This document shows, piece by piece, positions 1 to 9,174 of a stretch of DNA of 38,508 bases. The translations under genes and the position numbers were made by a program. Source of the DNA: Candidatus Nitrosopumilus sp. (GTDB taxonomy: Archaea > Thermoproteota > Nitrososphaeria > Nitrososphaerales > Nitrosopumilaceae); assembly GCA_018263505.1 (NCBI GenBank), contig JAANXA010000019.1:1-38508 (forward strand). Reading direction: 5' to 3'. A model generated the notes under the pieces. That model worked only from the letters and a program-made list of their open reading frames with translations, was not told where the DNA came from and made no database searches. Position 1 is the stretch's first letter; every line of letters begins with the position of its first letter.

Positions 1-292
1 CTGGTACTTCTGCTGGTACTTCTGCTGGTTTTTCTTCCATACCTTTTGGTAAGGTTGGTTTTGGTTTTGCAGTTTCAGCAGGTTTTGTTTCTGCTGGTAC
101 TTCTGCTGGTTTTTCTTCCATACCTTTTGGTAAGGTTGGTTTTGGTTTTGCAGTTTCAGCAGGTTTTGTTTCTGCTGGTTTTACCTTAGCAGGTTTCGTT
201 TCTAGCTGAGTAGAAAGATTATTTAATTTTGTTTCTAATTCGGCAATTTTCCTTTCAAGATCTTTTTTCGTTTGCTTTTTAGCAGTTGCCAT
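1..292 (-). CDS. Lys/Ala/Pro-rich repeat protein, N-terminal part
   Basis: Reading leftward from an ATG at 292-290, the frame stays open to the window edge, so only the first 97 codons are visible. The protein starts with a short charged helix (MATAKKQTKKDLERKIAELE) with coiled-coil character. It then becomes low-complexity, rich in K, P, A, E and T, with a 27-residue unit containing PKPTLPKGMEEKPAE present twice in tandem (81-bp DNA repeats) and apparently continuing past the edge. No signal peptide or enzyme motif is seen. A TATA-like stretch about 27 bases upstream fits a leaderless start. Function is unknown; the composition resembles flexible linker or nucleic-acid-binding tails, but that is only a guess. 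It is divergent from the gene at 388. Confidence 0.75.
   Translation of the reverse strand, partial: MATAKKQTKKDLERKIAELETKLNNLSTQLETKPAKVKPAETKPAETAKPKPTLPKGMEEKPAEVPAETKPAETAKPKPTLPKGMEEKPAEVPAEVP
13..174. repeat. 81-bp tandem direct repeat, two full copies
   Basis: Units 13-93 and 94-174 appear identical by eye and are preceded and followed by partial copies. The 81-bp length keeps reading frame (27 codons), so the repeat lengthens the minus-strand protein without breaking it. The near-perfect DNA identity suggests recent expansion or ongoing homogenisation. Confidence 0.9.
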
Positions 293-356
293 AATTTTGA
301 TGCGTAATCTAGGGTTTATGTACATTTGGTTTAGTTTCAAATATGGTTAGATCAAG

Positions 357-366
357 TTTTATAAGC
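357..366 (+). promoter_or_regulatory. TATA-like box for the gene at 388
   Basis: TTTTATAAGC is centred about 28 bases before the ATG at 388, the spacing expected for a leaderless archaeal transcript. Confidence 0.55.
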
Positions 367-387
367 AGAAATACAGTATGATGTATT

Positions 388-762
388 ATGGACGATTTTG
401 AAAAAGAGTTTCCTGACTTTGATTGGAAAAATACGCCAGCATATAAACATCCAGGAGGGAAAGATTGTCCATGCCCAAAACACGAATACATTAGAGAACA
501 AATTAATTTTACAAAACAAGTAAATGAAAAAGGCAAAGAGCCATCAAAAGTCACACTCAAGTTCTGTCCTGATCATTATAGAGTATATACAAAAGAAGTA
601 ATCCCAGCAATGCCACTGAAATATAGAATTCTTACAAAAATTGCATTAAAGTTAGGTGCAATCAAAGTTGAACAGTTAAAATACATGGAATCGGAATTAT
701 GCTTTTATTGTAAATTTGGTTCAGGCGGACATGATAAAAAAACAGAATTACCACCAATGTAA
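388..762 (+). CDS. hypothetical Cys-rich small protein
   Basis: A 124-residue soluble protein that I do not recognise. It has a CPCPKH motif near residue 30, an FCPDH motif near residue 67 and a CFYC motif near residue 107. Together these give enough Cys and His ligands for one or two zinc sites or a metal cluster, though that is inferred from spacing only. The N-terminus is acidic and the middle is lysine-rich. No membrane segment is seen. The start is supported by a TATA-like box 28 bases upstream. It lies 70 bases before the UbiD-family gene on the same strand, which seems to have its own promoter, so a functional link is not established. Confidence 0.75.
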   Translation: MDDFEKEFPDFDWKNTPAYKHPGGKDCPCPKHEYIREQINFTKQVNEKGKEPSKVTLKFCPDHYRVYTKEVIPAMPLKYRILTKIALKLGAIKVEQLKYMESELCFYCKFGSGGHDKKTELPPM

Positions 763-832
763 AAATCATCCATACAAAATACAATTTCTAAAATCTAGTT
801 AAGCTTATACTTGAACTTTCATCAGAAAAATT

Positions 833-2275
833 ATGCCAATTGAGGACATTCAAGAATTCATCATAGAACTTGAAAAAAATAATGAGTTGAAGAGAGTCAA
901 AACCCAAGTTGATTCAGAATTAGAAATTGCAGAAATAATGAGAAGAGAAATGTATTCCAATGGACCTGCAATTCTTTTTGAAAATGTAAAAGGATTTGAC
1001 ATGCCAGTTTTAGGAAATGCATTTGGTTCAATGAAAAGATTAGAAATTGGATTGGAAATGTCAGACTTTACAGAAATTGGTCAGCGTATAGTAGATATGA
1101 CAAAAATGGATGTACCTTCAGGATTATTAAACAAAATAAAAAAATTACCAGAATTATCAAAGATGACAGCATCATTTCCAAAGAGAGAAGTTAAAGGACC
1201 AGTAACAGAGATTACATCAAGTAATGCATCTTTTGATGATTTACCAATTCTTAAATCATGGCCAGATGATGCAGGTAGATTCATCACACTTGGATTAGTA
1301 GCTACAAAACATCCAGAAACAGGAGTTAGGAATCTAGGTGTTTTCAGAATTCAAATAATTGATAAAACTCATGCATTGATGCATTGGCAAAAACATAAAC
1401 GTGGTGCACATCATGGTGAAATTTCAAAAGAAAAAGGTGAAAAAATTCCCACAGCAATCATTATTGGAGGAGAGCCTTCAACTATTTTTTCATCAATTGC
1501 CCCAGTACCAGAAGGATTAGACAAGTATCTATTTTCAGGAATTACTAGAAAAGAAGGAATCAAAATGGTGAAATGTAAAACAATTGATTTAGAAGTTCCT
1601 GCAAATGCTGAAATTGTTTTAGAAGGATATGTAGATCCTTCAGATATGAGAGATGAAGGACCATTCGGAGATCATACAGGATATTATACACCAGTTGAAC
1701 CATATCCAACTTTTACACTAACTGGAATCATGCGAAGAAAGAATCCAGTTTATGTCACTACAGTTGTAGGAAAACCAATTCTTGAAGATGCATATATTGG
1801 GAAAGTTATCGAACGGTCATTTTTGCCATTAATCCAAATGTTCCATCCAGAAGTGGTTGATTTTAGTATGCCAGCTGCAGGATGGTTTCAAGGATTTGCA
1901 ATAATTTCAATCAAGAAAAGATATCCAGGTCAAGCAAAAAAAGTCATGATGGGATTATGGGGAATGGGGCAACTATCACTTACAAAGATGTTTGTAGTGG
2001 TGGATGAAGATATCAATGTTCATGACATCAATGATGTGATTTGGGCAATAACTACCAGAGCAGATGCAGCACGAGATACAACAATAATCAACAATGCCCC
2101 TACAGATACTTTAGATCCAGCATCACCATTAGTAAATTTAGGTTCAAAGATGGGAATCGATGCAACTCAAAAAACAAAGGAAGAAGGATATGAAAGAGAA
2201 ATACAACAACAAGTCAAAGTGGATGAGAAAACAAAAGACCTAGTAGATTCAAAATGGTCACAATATGGATTATAA
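833..2275 (+). CDS. UbiD-family prenylated-FMN decarboxylase
   Basis: 480 residues, full length for UbiD enzymes, which decarboxylate unsaturated acids using prenylated FMN made by UbiX. Family signatures seen: GVRNLGVFRIQ near residue 163, the His-rich HALMHWQKHKRGAHH just after it, IIIGGEPS, and DEGPFGDHTGYY near residue 280, which carries the acidic active-site and metal region. Two roles are plausible. One is decarboxylation of trans-anhydromevalonate 5-phosphate in the archaeal mevalonate pathway. The other is an MqnL-like step in futalosine menaquinone synthesis, hinted at by the adjacent MqnC-like gene. Context cannot decide between them. Its stop codon abuts the stop of the convergent neighbour exactly. 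Confidence 0.9.
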   Translation: MPIEDIQEFIIELEKNNELKRVKTQVDSELEIAEIMRREMYSNGPAILFENVKGFDMPVLGNAFGSMKRLEIGLEMSDFTEIGQRIVDMTKMDVPSGLLNKIKKLPELSKMTASFPKREVKGPVTEITSSNASFDDLPILKSWPDDAGRFITLGLVATKHPETGVRNLGVFRIQIIDKTHALMHWQKHKRGAHHGEISKEKGEKIPTAIIIGGEPSTIFSSIAPVPEGLDKYLFSGITRKEGIKMVKCKTIDLEVPANAEIVLEGYVDPSDMRDEGPFGDHTGYYTPVEPYPTFTLTGIMRRKNPVYVTTVVGKPILEDAYIGKVIERSFLPLIQMFHPEVVDFSMPAAGWFQGFAIISIKKRYPGQAKKVMMGLWGMGQLSLTKMFVVVDEDINVHDINDVIWAITTRADAARDTTIINNAPTDTLDPASPLVNLGSKMGIDATQKTKEEGYEREIQQQVKVDEKTKDLVDSKWSQYGL

Positions 2276-3388
2276 TTAAATGACAGGATTATAGAAATTA
2301 TCTCTTTCTTCAACAGAATATCCAATTTGACTAATAGCATTAATGATTTTTTGATCAGTCAACTCAGTTGAACGGGCACCAGTACAAGATACAACTTCTT
2401 CACCAATCAAAGTACCACCAAAATCATCAGCTCCATATTGTAAAGCAAGTTGAGCCATACCAATACCATTTGTCAACCATGAGGACTGAATATGTGAAAT
2501 AAGTCCATCAAATACAAGTCGAGATATTGCAATCATTTTCAAGAGTTGAATTCCACCAGTTCCAATATCAACAATCCCTTCTTCTTGCATCAAAGTATTA
2601 TTTGGTTCAAAATTCCAAGGAATAAATGCCATAAATCCATTAGTTTTTTCTTGAAGTTTTACTAATTTGTAAAAATGATCAACAACGTCACGATTATTTT
2701 CCACATGACCATACATCATAGTAGCAGAAGAAGGAAGTCCAATTGAATGAGCCTCATCCATGATTCTAATCCAATCATCACTAGAAATTTTCTTTGGAGA
2801 AATTACATCTTTAACAGAATCCACTAAAATCTCAGCTCCAGCTCCTGGCATAGATTGCAAACCAGCATCTTTTAATCTAGATAGAATTTCTTTAGTAGAT
2901 GATTTTTCAACTCTTGCAATCATATCAATTTCAGAAGTAGATAATCCATGAACTCCAATTTCAGGGAACTTTTGACGAATCATTTTAAACGCATCTTCGT
3001 AATATTCGATTTTCAAATTTGGGTTATGTCCACCTTGAATCAAAACTTGTCGAATATTGAACATTTGAGAAGATGTTTTTATTCTAGATTCAATTTGATC
3101 AAGAGATAAAGTATAAGCTTCTTCAGAACCAGGAGATCTATAAAATGCACAAAATTTACAATCAGTAATACAGACATTAGTATAATTCAAAATTATATTA
3201 TTTACAAAAGATGCTTTTTTTCCAAATTGTTTTCGAGTTAGATAACCAGAAACAAGTCCCATCAAATGGACATCATCAGATTCTAAAAGACGCATACAAT
3301 CTTCAGGTCCGGGTCTTTGTCCATTTAGAGAATGTTCTAAAATATCTTTAATGTCACTTTTTTGTAGTTGTTCGGTTGTCTGACTCAA
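2276..3388 (-). CDS. mqnC: Radical SAM enzyme, MqnC-like (dehypoxanthine futalosine cyclase)
   Basis: 370 residues with the radical SAM cluster motif CITDCKFC (C-x3-C-x2-C) near residue 72, in the context NYTNVC...CAFYRSPG that is shared by MqnC, MqnE and CofH/CofG. The motifs VLIQGGHNP, YGHVE and especially FIPWNFEP fit MqnC, which cyclises dehypoxanthine futalosine in the futalosine route to menaquinone. The protein would use SAM and a 4Fe-4S cluster in the cytoplasm. A CofH-type F420 enzyme is the main alternative, because these families are closely related and thaumarchaea make F420. It is convergent with the UbiD-family gene with zero spacing. Confidence 0.75.
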   Translation of the reverse strand: MSQTTEQLQKSDIKDILEHSLNGQRPGPEDCMRLLESDDVHLMGLVSGYLTRKQFGKKASFVNNIILNYTNVCITDCKFCAFYRSPGSEEAYTLSLDQIESRIKTSSQMFNIRQVLIQGGHNPNLKIEYYEDAFKMIRQKFPEIGVHGLSTSEIDMIARVEKSSTKEILSRLKDAGLQSMPGAGAEILVDSVKDVISPKKISSDDWIRIMDEAHSIGLPSSATMMYGHVENNRDVVDHFYKLVKLQEKTNGFMAFIPWNFEPNNTLMQEEGIVDIGTGGIQLLKMIAISRLVFDGLISHIQSSWLTNGIGMAQLALQYGADDFGGTLIGEEVVSCTGARSTELTDQKIINAISQIGYSVEERDNFYNPVI

Positions 3389-3510
3389 TTGTTTTTAATT
3401 CTTTGAGATTTCTATTTAATCCTTGACTGAAAAGATATGAAAAATAAAATAGATGAAATTATGAATTTGTGCCCGATTTACAGATAATTACAGTTTAATG
3501 ATTCACGTTA

Positions 3511-3519
3511 TTTTTAAGT
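3511..3519 (+). promoter_or_regulatory. TATA-like box of the aromatic amino acid operon
   Basis: TTTTTAAGT is centred about 27 bases upstream of the ATG at 3543, matching a leaderless transcript that begins at the first gene of the shikimate cluster. Confidence 0.55.
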
Positions 3520-3542
3520 AGGGTACAAAAAGAAATCAAAAC

Positions 3543-4325
3543 ATGGTTTCAGGAAATCAAATTAGATTAAACAGAATTCTTAGAAAAGGAAAAATGCTCT
3601 GTATTCCAATGGATCATGGGATTTCTAATGGACCAATAGAAGGACTTGAAAATCCAGCAGATACAATTTACAAATGTGAAGGACATGGCCTTACAAGTGT
3701 CATAATCAACAAAGGAATTATCAAAACATTACCAAAACCAACAAAAGTTGGAATTCTAGTTCATTTTTCTAGTAGTACAAGTCTATCATTATCCCCAAAC
3801 CGTAAAATGTTGACAGGTACTGTAAAAGAAGCAGCAGCATTAGGAGCTGATGGAGTTTCATTACATATCAACATAGGAGGGAAAGAAGAACCAGAAATGT
3901 TAGAACAACTTGGAATGACTGCAGATCAGTGTCACAAATGGGGAATGCCACTTTTAGCAATGATGTATCCAAGAGGAGAGAATATCAAAAATCCACATGA
4001 ACCAGAAATTGTTGCACATGTTGCAAGGATTGGAGCTGAATGTGGTGCAGATATTGTCAAGACACTATACACAGGAGACATAGATTCATTTGCAAAAATT
4101 GTAAAAAGTACACCGGTTCCAATTGTTATTGCAGGTGGACCTAAAGCAAAAACAGATTTAGATATTCTTCAAATGACCGAAGATGCCATTACTGCAGGTG
4201 CAAAAGGGGTCACATATGGTAGAAATATCTTTGCTCACAAAGCACCAGAAAAAATGGTAGAAGCATTATCTGAAATTATTTTCAGAAAAGGTACAGCAAA
4301 GGAAGCAATGAAAAGAATTGAGTAA
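3543..4325 (+). CDS. 2-amino-3,7-dideoxy-D-threo-hept-6-ulosonate synthase (AroA')
   Basis: 260 residues of a class I (Schiff-base) aldolase, FbaB/DhnA superfamily. [10 protein letters not shown] lies near residue 22, and the probable catalytic lysine sits in [11 protein letters not shown] near residue 172, with the phosphate-binding IAGGP following. In archaea lacking DAHP synthase this enzyme joins 6-deoxy-5-ketofructose 1-phosphate with aspartate semialdehyde to begin dehydroquinate synthesis. The assignment over an ordinary fructose-bisphosphate aldolase rests on the next gene, AroB', overlapping it by 8 bases, and on the rest of the pathway following in order. No DAHP synthase is visible in the window. 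Confidence 0.9.
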   Translation: MVSGNQIRLNRILRKGKMLCIPMDHGISNGPIEGLENPADTIYKCEGHGLTSVIINKGIIKTLPKPTKVGILVHFSSSTSLSLSPNRKMLTGTVKEAAALGADGVSLHINIGGKEEPEMLEQLGMTADQCHKWGMPLLAMMYPRGENIKNPHEPEIVAHVARIGAECGADIVKTLYTGDIDSFAKIVKSTPVPIVIAGGPKAKTDLDILQMTEDAITAGAKGVTYGRNIFAHKAPEKMVEALSEIIFRKGTAKEAMKRIE

Positions 4326-5379
4326 AAATAGAGAATTAATTATTTCGCCTAAAGGATCAAAGGCACAATTAGAAAAATTTCTTCTGCAATTAGAAGAAGA
4401 GGGAATAAAAACAGTTTATTTGGATCCAAAAAAATTAGGCAAGAAAAAAACAAAACTACAAACAGTTTTTCCATCAAACTCTGCAAATTTTGTAATACTT
4501 GAAAAAGAAACTAGTACAAAACCAAAAGGCAAAAAAATTGGAAAGAAATTCGAAGTGTTATCAAATTCTGATATAGATGATGTGTTAAACATTGCAAAAA
4601 AAGGGCTAGATTTCGTAGTTGTAGAAGTCAAAGATTGGAAAATTATCCCATTAGAGAATATTATTGCCAAACTTCATAAAATACATACAAAGATTTTTGC
4701 AATTGCCAGAACACCTGAAGAAGTTAGAAAGATGTTTTCAATTTTAGAAGTAGGTGTAGATGGAGTAATTTTCAATACGTCATCAATTAATGAGGTAAGA
4801 GAAGCAATGGTGTATCTTGGAACTAGAAGTTTCGATATGAAACCTGCAAAAATTATGGAAATTAAGGAAGTAGGTGATGGTGAACGTGTTTGTGTGGATA
4901 CTGCATCTATTCTTCATAAAGGGGAAGGAATGTTAATTGGAAGCAGATCAAACTTTTTGTTTTTAGTTCATAATGAATCAGTTGGATCATCATTTACATC
5001 ACCTAGACCATTTAGAGTAAATGCAGGAGCAGTTCATTGTTACACATTATCTCCTGATGGCACAACAAATTATCTATCAGAAGTAGAAACAGGTTCAGAA
5101 GTTCTAATTTTAAATTCTAAAGGGAAAGCAAGGAGAGCCACAGTAGGGAGATCAAAAATTGAAAGAAGACCAATGTTAATGATAAAAGCCAAAGCAGGTA
5201 ATGAAGTCGGAGGAATAATTGCACAAGATGCAGAAACAATCAGATTTGTAAAATCTAATGGACAATTAGTTTCAGTAACACATCTAAAAAAAGGTGATAC
5301 AGTAATGGTTCATTCAAAACCTGCAACAGGAAGACACTTCGGAATGGAAGTGTCAGATGAATATATTTTAGAAAAATAA
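4318..5379 (+). CDS. 3-dehydroquinate synthase II (AroB')
   Basis: 353 residues, matching the archaeal AroB' family (unrelated to bacterial AroB), which oxidatively deaminates and cyclises the AroA' product to 3-dehydroquinate using NAD. Characteristic stretches are GDGERVCVDTASILHKGEGMLIGSRS near residue 183, RPFRVNAGAVHCYTLSP after it and the C-terminal GRHFGMEVSDEYILEK. The start is TTG at 4318, inside the last codons of AroA' (8-base overlap), which suggests translational coupling. The N-terminal 60 residues are Lys-rich and variable in look. It is followed after one base by aroD. Confidence 0.9.
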   Translation: MSKNRELIISPKGSKAQLEKFLLQLEEEGIKTVYLDPKKLGKKKTKLQTVFPSNSANFVILEKETSTKPKGKKIGKKFEVLSNSDIDDVLNIAKKGLDFVVVEVKDWKIIPLENIIAKLHKIHTKIFAIARTPEEVRKMFSILEVGVDGVIFNTSSINEVREAMVYLGTRSFDMKPAKIMEIKEVGDGERVCVDTASILHKGEGMLIGSRSNFLFLVHNESVGSSFTSPRPFRVNAGAVHCYTLSPDGTTNYLSEVETGSEVLILNSKGKARRATVGRSKIERRPMLMIKAKAGNEVGGIIAQDAETIRFVKSNGQLVSVTHLKKGDTVMVHSKPATGRHFGMEVSDEYILEK

Positions 5380-5380
5380 A

Positions 5381-6052
5381 ATGAAATACAAAACTTGTGT
5401 AACAGTTGCAGAAAAAACACCAAATAAAATTAAACAGACATTAAAAATTGCATTAAGAAAATCAGATTATGTAGAAGTCAGATTCGATTTTTTAAAAATT
5501 GAACAAATACCAGAAGCATTAGAAAATATCAAAAAAGATATGAACAAAGTGGTGTGTACACTAAGACCAAAAACAGAAGGAGGTAAATTTTCAGGAAATG
5601 AAAATGAACGAATTGCAATAATTAAATTGATTGCTGAATATTCACCGTTTTTGTTAGATGTAGAATTTAACACAATGAAAAAGAATCAAGCATTAAGAAA
5701 ATATCTGAAATCAACTAAAACAAAATTACTAATATCATGGCATGATTTTAAAAAAACACCTACAACAACAGAATTGAAAAAGAAACTAGATCAAATGAGT
5801 AAAATTTCATCAAATGTAAAAATTGTAAGTACAGCAAAATCAACAGAGGACTCAACAAGAATGTTAGAGTTATACAACAAGAAAAGGATAAACAATCTAA
5901 TTTCATTTGCAATGGGAGATTTTGGAAGAATTTCTAGGGTTTTGTGCCTATATTTGGGCAGCCCTTACACATATGTCTCTCTTGGAAAAGCAATAGCACC
6001 AGGTCAATTCAGTGTAGATGAAGTAAACAAAATAATTAATTTAAAAAAATAA
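5381..6052 (+). CDS. aroD: 3-dehydroquinate dehydratase, type I (AroD)
   Basis: 223 residues, typical for archaeal type I enzymes that dehydrate 3-dehydroquinate to 3-dehydroshikimate through a Schiff base. Seen: EVRFDFL near residue 32, CTLRPKTEGG near residue 59, the catalytic histidine motif ISWHDFKKTP near residue 118, and NVKIVSTAKS near residue 147 holding the imine-forming lysine. The C-terminal GQFSVDEV is also typical. The start lies one base after the AroB' stop, so it is firmly within the operon. A 50-base gap follows before aroE. Confidence 0.92.
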   Translation: MKYKTCVTVAEKTPNKIKQTLKIALRKSDYVEVRFDFLKIEQIPEALENIKKDMNKVVCTLRPKTEGGKFSGNENERIAIIKLIAEYSPFLLDVEFNTMKKNQALRKYLKSTKTKLLISWHDFKKTPTTTELKKKLDQMSKISSNVKIVSTAKSTEDSTRMLELYNKKRINNLISFAMGDFGRISRVLCLYLGSPYTYVSLGKAIAPGQFSVDEVNKIINLKK

Positions 6053-6102
6053 CAGTTCCATTTTGAGAGTTTAAATCAATCCAAAATATTTAAAAAAATA
6101 AG

Positions 6103-6924
6103 ATGGGTAAAACATTTGCAGTAATTGGAGATCCAATTGATCATTCATTGTCACCACACATTCATAGCGCAGCATTTAGAGAATTAGGTTTAGAACATTC
6201 GTATATCGGATATAGAATTCCAAAAGATGAATTAGCAGAAGGGATTGAAGGATTAAAAAAGATACAGATAAGTGGTTTTAACATTACCATTCCACATAAA
6301 ATTGAAATGATGAAGTATGTGGATAAGATAGATGAATCGTGTAGTTTAATTGGAGCAGTGAACACAGTGGCAAATAACAATGGTGTTCTCAAAGGATATA
6401 ATACAGATATGGATGGTTTTTTAGAACCATTTAAGAAAAAAAATCTTAAAATTGAAAATTGTAGAATTCTATTGTTAGGTGCAGGAGGAGCTGCAAGAGC
6501 AATAGTTGCAGGCATTGCAAAAGAAAAAGCAAAAAGCATTACAATTGCAAATAGAACATTAGAAAAAGCAAAAGAGTTATCAGAATTTGCAACAAAAATA
6601 CAATTAGAATCAAATTTCATTCAAATTAATGAGGTTAAAAATTCGGCAAAAAATTATGATATTATTATTAATGCAACATCAATTGGGTTAAAAAATGAAT
6701 CAAGTCCAATCACATTTGAAGGAATTAGAGAAAATACAATTGTTTACGATATTGTATACAAACCAATGAATACAGATTTTCTTAAAAAAGCAAAAGAGCA
6801 TAAAGCAATCATAATTTATGGATATGAGATGCTTTTAGGACAAGCAATAAGGGCATTTGAGATATGGCATGATATGAAAGCACCTTATAATGCCATGAAA
6901 AAAGCATTGTTAGGAGGATTTTGA
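6103..6924 (+). CDS. aroE: Shikimate dehydrogenase (AroE)
   Basis: 273 residues. It reduces 3-dehydroshikimate to shikimate with NADPH. Seen: substrate-binding SLSPHIHSAAF near residue 15, NITIPHK with the catalytic lysine near residue 60-66, GAVNTV, NTDMDGF with the catalytic aspartate, the Rossmann loop LLGAGGAARA near residue 126, and NRTLEKA with the arginine expected for NADP preference. The C-terminal YGYEMLLGQA is conserved. The 50-base gap upstream contains GTTTAAAT about 30 bases before the ATG, so an internal promoter is possible. Its stop overlaps the next start by one base. Confidence 0.95.
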   Translation: MGKTFAVIGDPIDHSLSPHIHSAAFRELGLEHSYIGYRIPKDELAEGIEGLKKIQISGFNITIPHKIEMMKYVDKIDESCSLIGAVNTVANNNGVLKGYNTDMDGFLEPFKKKNLKIENCRILLLGAGGAARAIVAGIAKEKAKSITIANRTLEKAKELSEFATKIQLESNFIQINEVKNSAKNYDIIINATSIGLKNESSPITFEGIRENTIVYDIVYKPMNTDFLKKAKEHKAIIIYGYEMLLGQAIRAFEIWHDMKAPYNAMKKALLGGF

Positions 6925-7778
6925 TGGTAAAAGCTATAGCAACAGTTCATGGAGCTGTTTCAATTGTTAATGCAATTGCAAATCAAAAAGGAGCAACTTT
7001 AGGAATAGAATTAAAAGTCATTGCAACAGTGGAGACTAGTCCAGGAAAAGGCATCACAATAAAATCAGAAAACAAAAGTCTAAGTTCACGTTTAATTAAC
7101 AAAACAGTCGAAAAAATTGTAACAAAAAAAGACTTGGAGCAAAATAAAATCACAATCACATTAGATTCAGAAATTCCTACAGGATATGGTTTAAAGAGTT
7201 CTAGTGCAATTTCATCAGCTGTTGCACTTGCCTGTGCTAAAATTTTCAAACCAAAATTTACTGATCAACAAATTCTAGTTGCAGGAGTTGATGCATCAAT
7301 TGAAACCAAAGTAAGTATTACAGGAGCATATGATGATGCATGTTCATGTTACTATGGAGGATTCAATGTGACAGATAATGCAAAAAAGAAACGAGTTAGT
7401 AATGAAAAAGGCCCTACAAATTTAGTTGCAGTGATATTTATCCCAAAAAATAGAAAAAGAGGAAACTTGAAAAAACTCAAAGTATTATCATCAGTATTTG
7501 AAAATGCTTGGGAGATGGCAAAAAAAGGAAAATATTGGGATTCAATGATCATAAATGGATTAGCAACATCATCCATTCTAAATTCAGAACCAAAAATAAT
7601 TACCAATTTAATTGAAAAAGGGGCAATTGGCGCATCAGTATCAGGAAATGGACCATCAATTGCAGCAATTGTAAAAAAAGAAAACGAATCAAATATCAAA
7701 AAAGTATTCACAACATTAGAAGGAAAAATTATTGTTTCAAAAATAAATAACAAAAAGGCAGAAGTTCATGAAGTGTAA
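6924..7778 (+). CDS. Shikimate kinase, archaeal GHMP type
   Basis: About 284 residues, a GHMP-superfamily kinase that phosphorylates shikimate with ATP, unrelated to bacterial AroK/AroL. The ATP-binding motif PTGYGLKSSSAISSA lies near residue 87, and VSGNGPSIAAI near the C-terminus is GHMP motif 3. I chose ATG 6924 rather than the preceding TTG at 6921 because AGGAGG at 6912-6917 then stands 6 bases from the start and the start overlaps the aroE stop (TGATG). Its 3' end overlaps the next gene by 11 bases. Confidence 0.93.
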   Translation: MVKAIATVHGAVSIVNAIANQKGATLGIELKVIATVETSPGKGITIKSENKSLSSRLINKTVEKIVTKKDLEQNKITITLDSEIPTGYGLKSSSAISSAVALACAKIFKPKFTDQQILVAGVDASIETKVSITGAYDDACSCYYGGFNVTDNAKKKRVSNEKGPTNLVAVIFIPKNRKRGNLKKLKVLSSVFENAWEMAKKGKYWDSMIINGLATSSILNSEPKIITNLIEKGAIGASVSGNGPSIAAIVKKENESNIKKVFTTLEGKIIVSKINNKKAEVHEV

Positions 7779-9033
7779 AGTAGAAAAATCAAAAATTTCA
7801 GGACAAATAACATGTCCTCCAAACAAAAGTTATTCTCATAGAGCAATTTTTCTTGCATCTATGTCAGAAGGAAATAGTATAATTAACAATGTGTTATTGT
7901 CAGAAGATACAAAGGCAACAATTGAAACATGTAAAAGATTTGGAGCGATTATCGAGAGTACAGAATCATCAATTATAATCAAAAATCCAATTGATTTAGG
8001 CACAAAAGTACCTCAAATAAACACTGAAAATTCTGGAACCACAATTAGAATTGCATCAGGTATTGCGAGTTTGTATTCTGATGAAATAACACTTACAGGA
8101 GATGCCAGTCTTCAAAAAAGACCCATGCAACCATTATTAGATGCATTAACTAGCATGGGGGCACAGTGTAGTTCAGAAAATGGAAAACCGCCAATTAAAA
8201 TTAAAGGAAAAATCACAGGAGGAGAAGTTACAATTCCAGGAAATTTTTCCAGTCAATTTATTTCAGCATTATTAATTTGTGCACCACTAACTAAAAATGG
8301 AATCCAATTAAATATTGAAGGGAATCTAGTTTCAAAGCCATATCTTGATGCAACAATTGCAACGATGAGAAAATTTGGAGTAACAGTTCAAACATTAATT
8401 CCATACAAAAAATACAACATTACACCACAAATTTACAACAATACTTCATTTACAGTTCCAATTGATTTTTCAAGTCTTGCATTATTATTATCAGCTGCAG
8501 TACTTAATGGAGAAGATGTTGTGATAAAAGGGAATCTTGGAGACTTGCCACAAGGTGATGAAGTATTCATAGATATTTTAGAACAGTTAGGAGTTGGAAT
8601 AGATATTGATGATGAACAAATCAAAATAAAGTCAGTTGAGAAATTAAGTGGAGGTAAATTTGATTTGAGTAATTCACCAGATCTCCTACCACCGTTAGCA
8701 ATTTTGGCATTAAAAACATCCGAATCAATTGAAATTATTAATGTAGAACATGCAAGATTAAAAGAAACAGATAGAATTGCAATTATTTCAAGAGAATTGG
8801 TGAAAATAGGGATCAAAGTAGAAGAAAAAGAAGATGGATTAATTTTAAAATCATCAGAGAATCTAAAAGGAGCAGAATTGATTTCAGAAAATGATCATAG
8901 GTTATTCATGGCATTTTGTATTGCAGGGATGTTTGTAGGAGATTGTACAGTAACTGATCCGGATTCAGTCAATGTATCATATCCAAATTTTATTGATGAA
9001 ATGAGTAGAATGGGCGCTAAGATCCAAATTTAG
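7768..9033 (+). CDS. aroA: 3-phosphoshikimate 1-carboxyvinyltransferase (EPSP synthase)
   Basis: 421 residues, full length. It transfers enolpyruvate from PEP to shikimate 3-phosphate. Motifs: CPPNKSYSHRAIFLAS at residues 12-27, ENSGTTIRIASG near residue 87 (NSG instead of the more usual NAG), LQKRPMQPLL near residue 112, LPQGDEVFIDIL, HARLKETDRIAI near residue 330 and ENDHRLFMAFCIAG near residue 373. All active-site blocks are present. It overlaps the shikimate kinase gene by 11 bases. A 147-base gap with its own promoter-like elements separates it from aroC. Confidence 0.95.
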   Translation: MKCKVEKSKISGQITCPPNKSYSHRAIFLASMSEGNSIINNVLLSEDTKATIETCKRFGAIIESTESSIIIKNPIDLGTKVPQINTENSGTTIRIASGIASLYSDEITLTGDASLQKRPMQPLLDALTSMGAQCSSENGKPPIKIKGKITGGEVTIPGNFSSQFISALLICAPLTKNGIQLNIEGNLVSKPYLDATIATMRKFGVTVQTLIPYKKYNITPQIYNNTSFTVPIDFSSLALLLSAAVLNGEDVVIKGNLGDLPQGDEVFIDILEQLGVGIDIDDEQIKIKSVEKLSGGKFDLSNSPDLLPPLAILALKTSESIEIINVEHARLKETDRIAIISRELVKIGIKVEEKEDGLILKSSENLKGAELISENDHRLFMAFCIAGMFVGDCTVTDPDSVNVSYPNFIDEMSRMGAKIQI

Positions 9034-9144
9034 TCAAACTGATTCAGAAAATATAATTTTAATAGATTTGGATAGGCACAGAATTATTAAAAAAATCAAC
9101 ATAAAGGAAAAAAATAGGCACAAGATGAGAAAATAGTAAATTAG

Positions 9145-9174
9145 AATGATGAATTATAAGCATGAATCATCATT
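9145..9174 (+). promoter_or_regulatory. Inverted repeat flanking a TATA-like box before aroC
   Basis: The 8-base arms AATGATGA (9145-9152) and TCATCATT (9167-9174) are perfectly complementary and enclose TTATAAG. That box is about 24 bases from the aroC ATG at 9181. The arrangement looks like an operator over a promoter, giving the second half of the pathway its own control point. The wider gap also repeats ATAGGCACA at 9072 and 9114. Confidence 0.5.

Noticed and set aside
13-174. CRISPR array
   Set aside because: The repeat units are contiguous, in frame and without unique spacers, so they are a coding tandem repeat.
6162-6620. 152-codon minus-strand ORF inside aroE
   Set aside because: It is antisense to a clear shikimate dehydrogenase and has the composition of a shadow frame.
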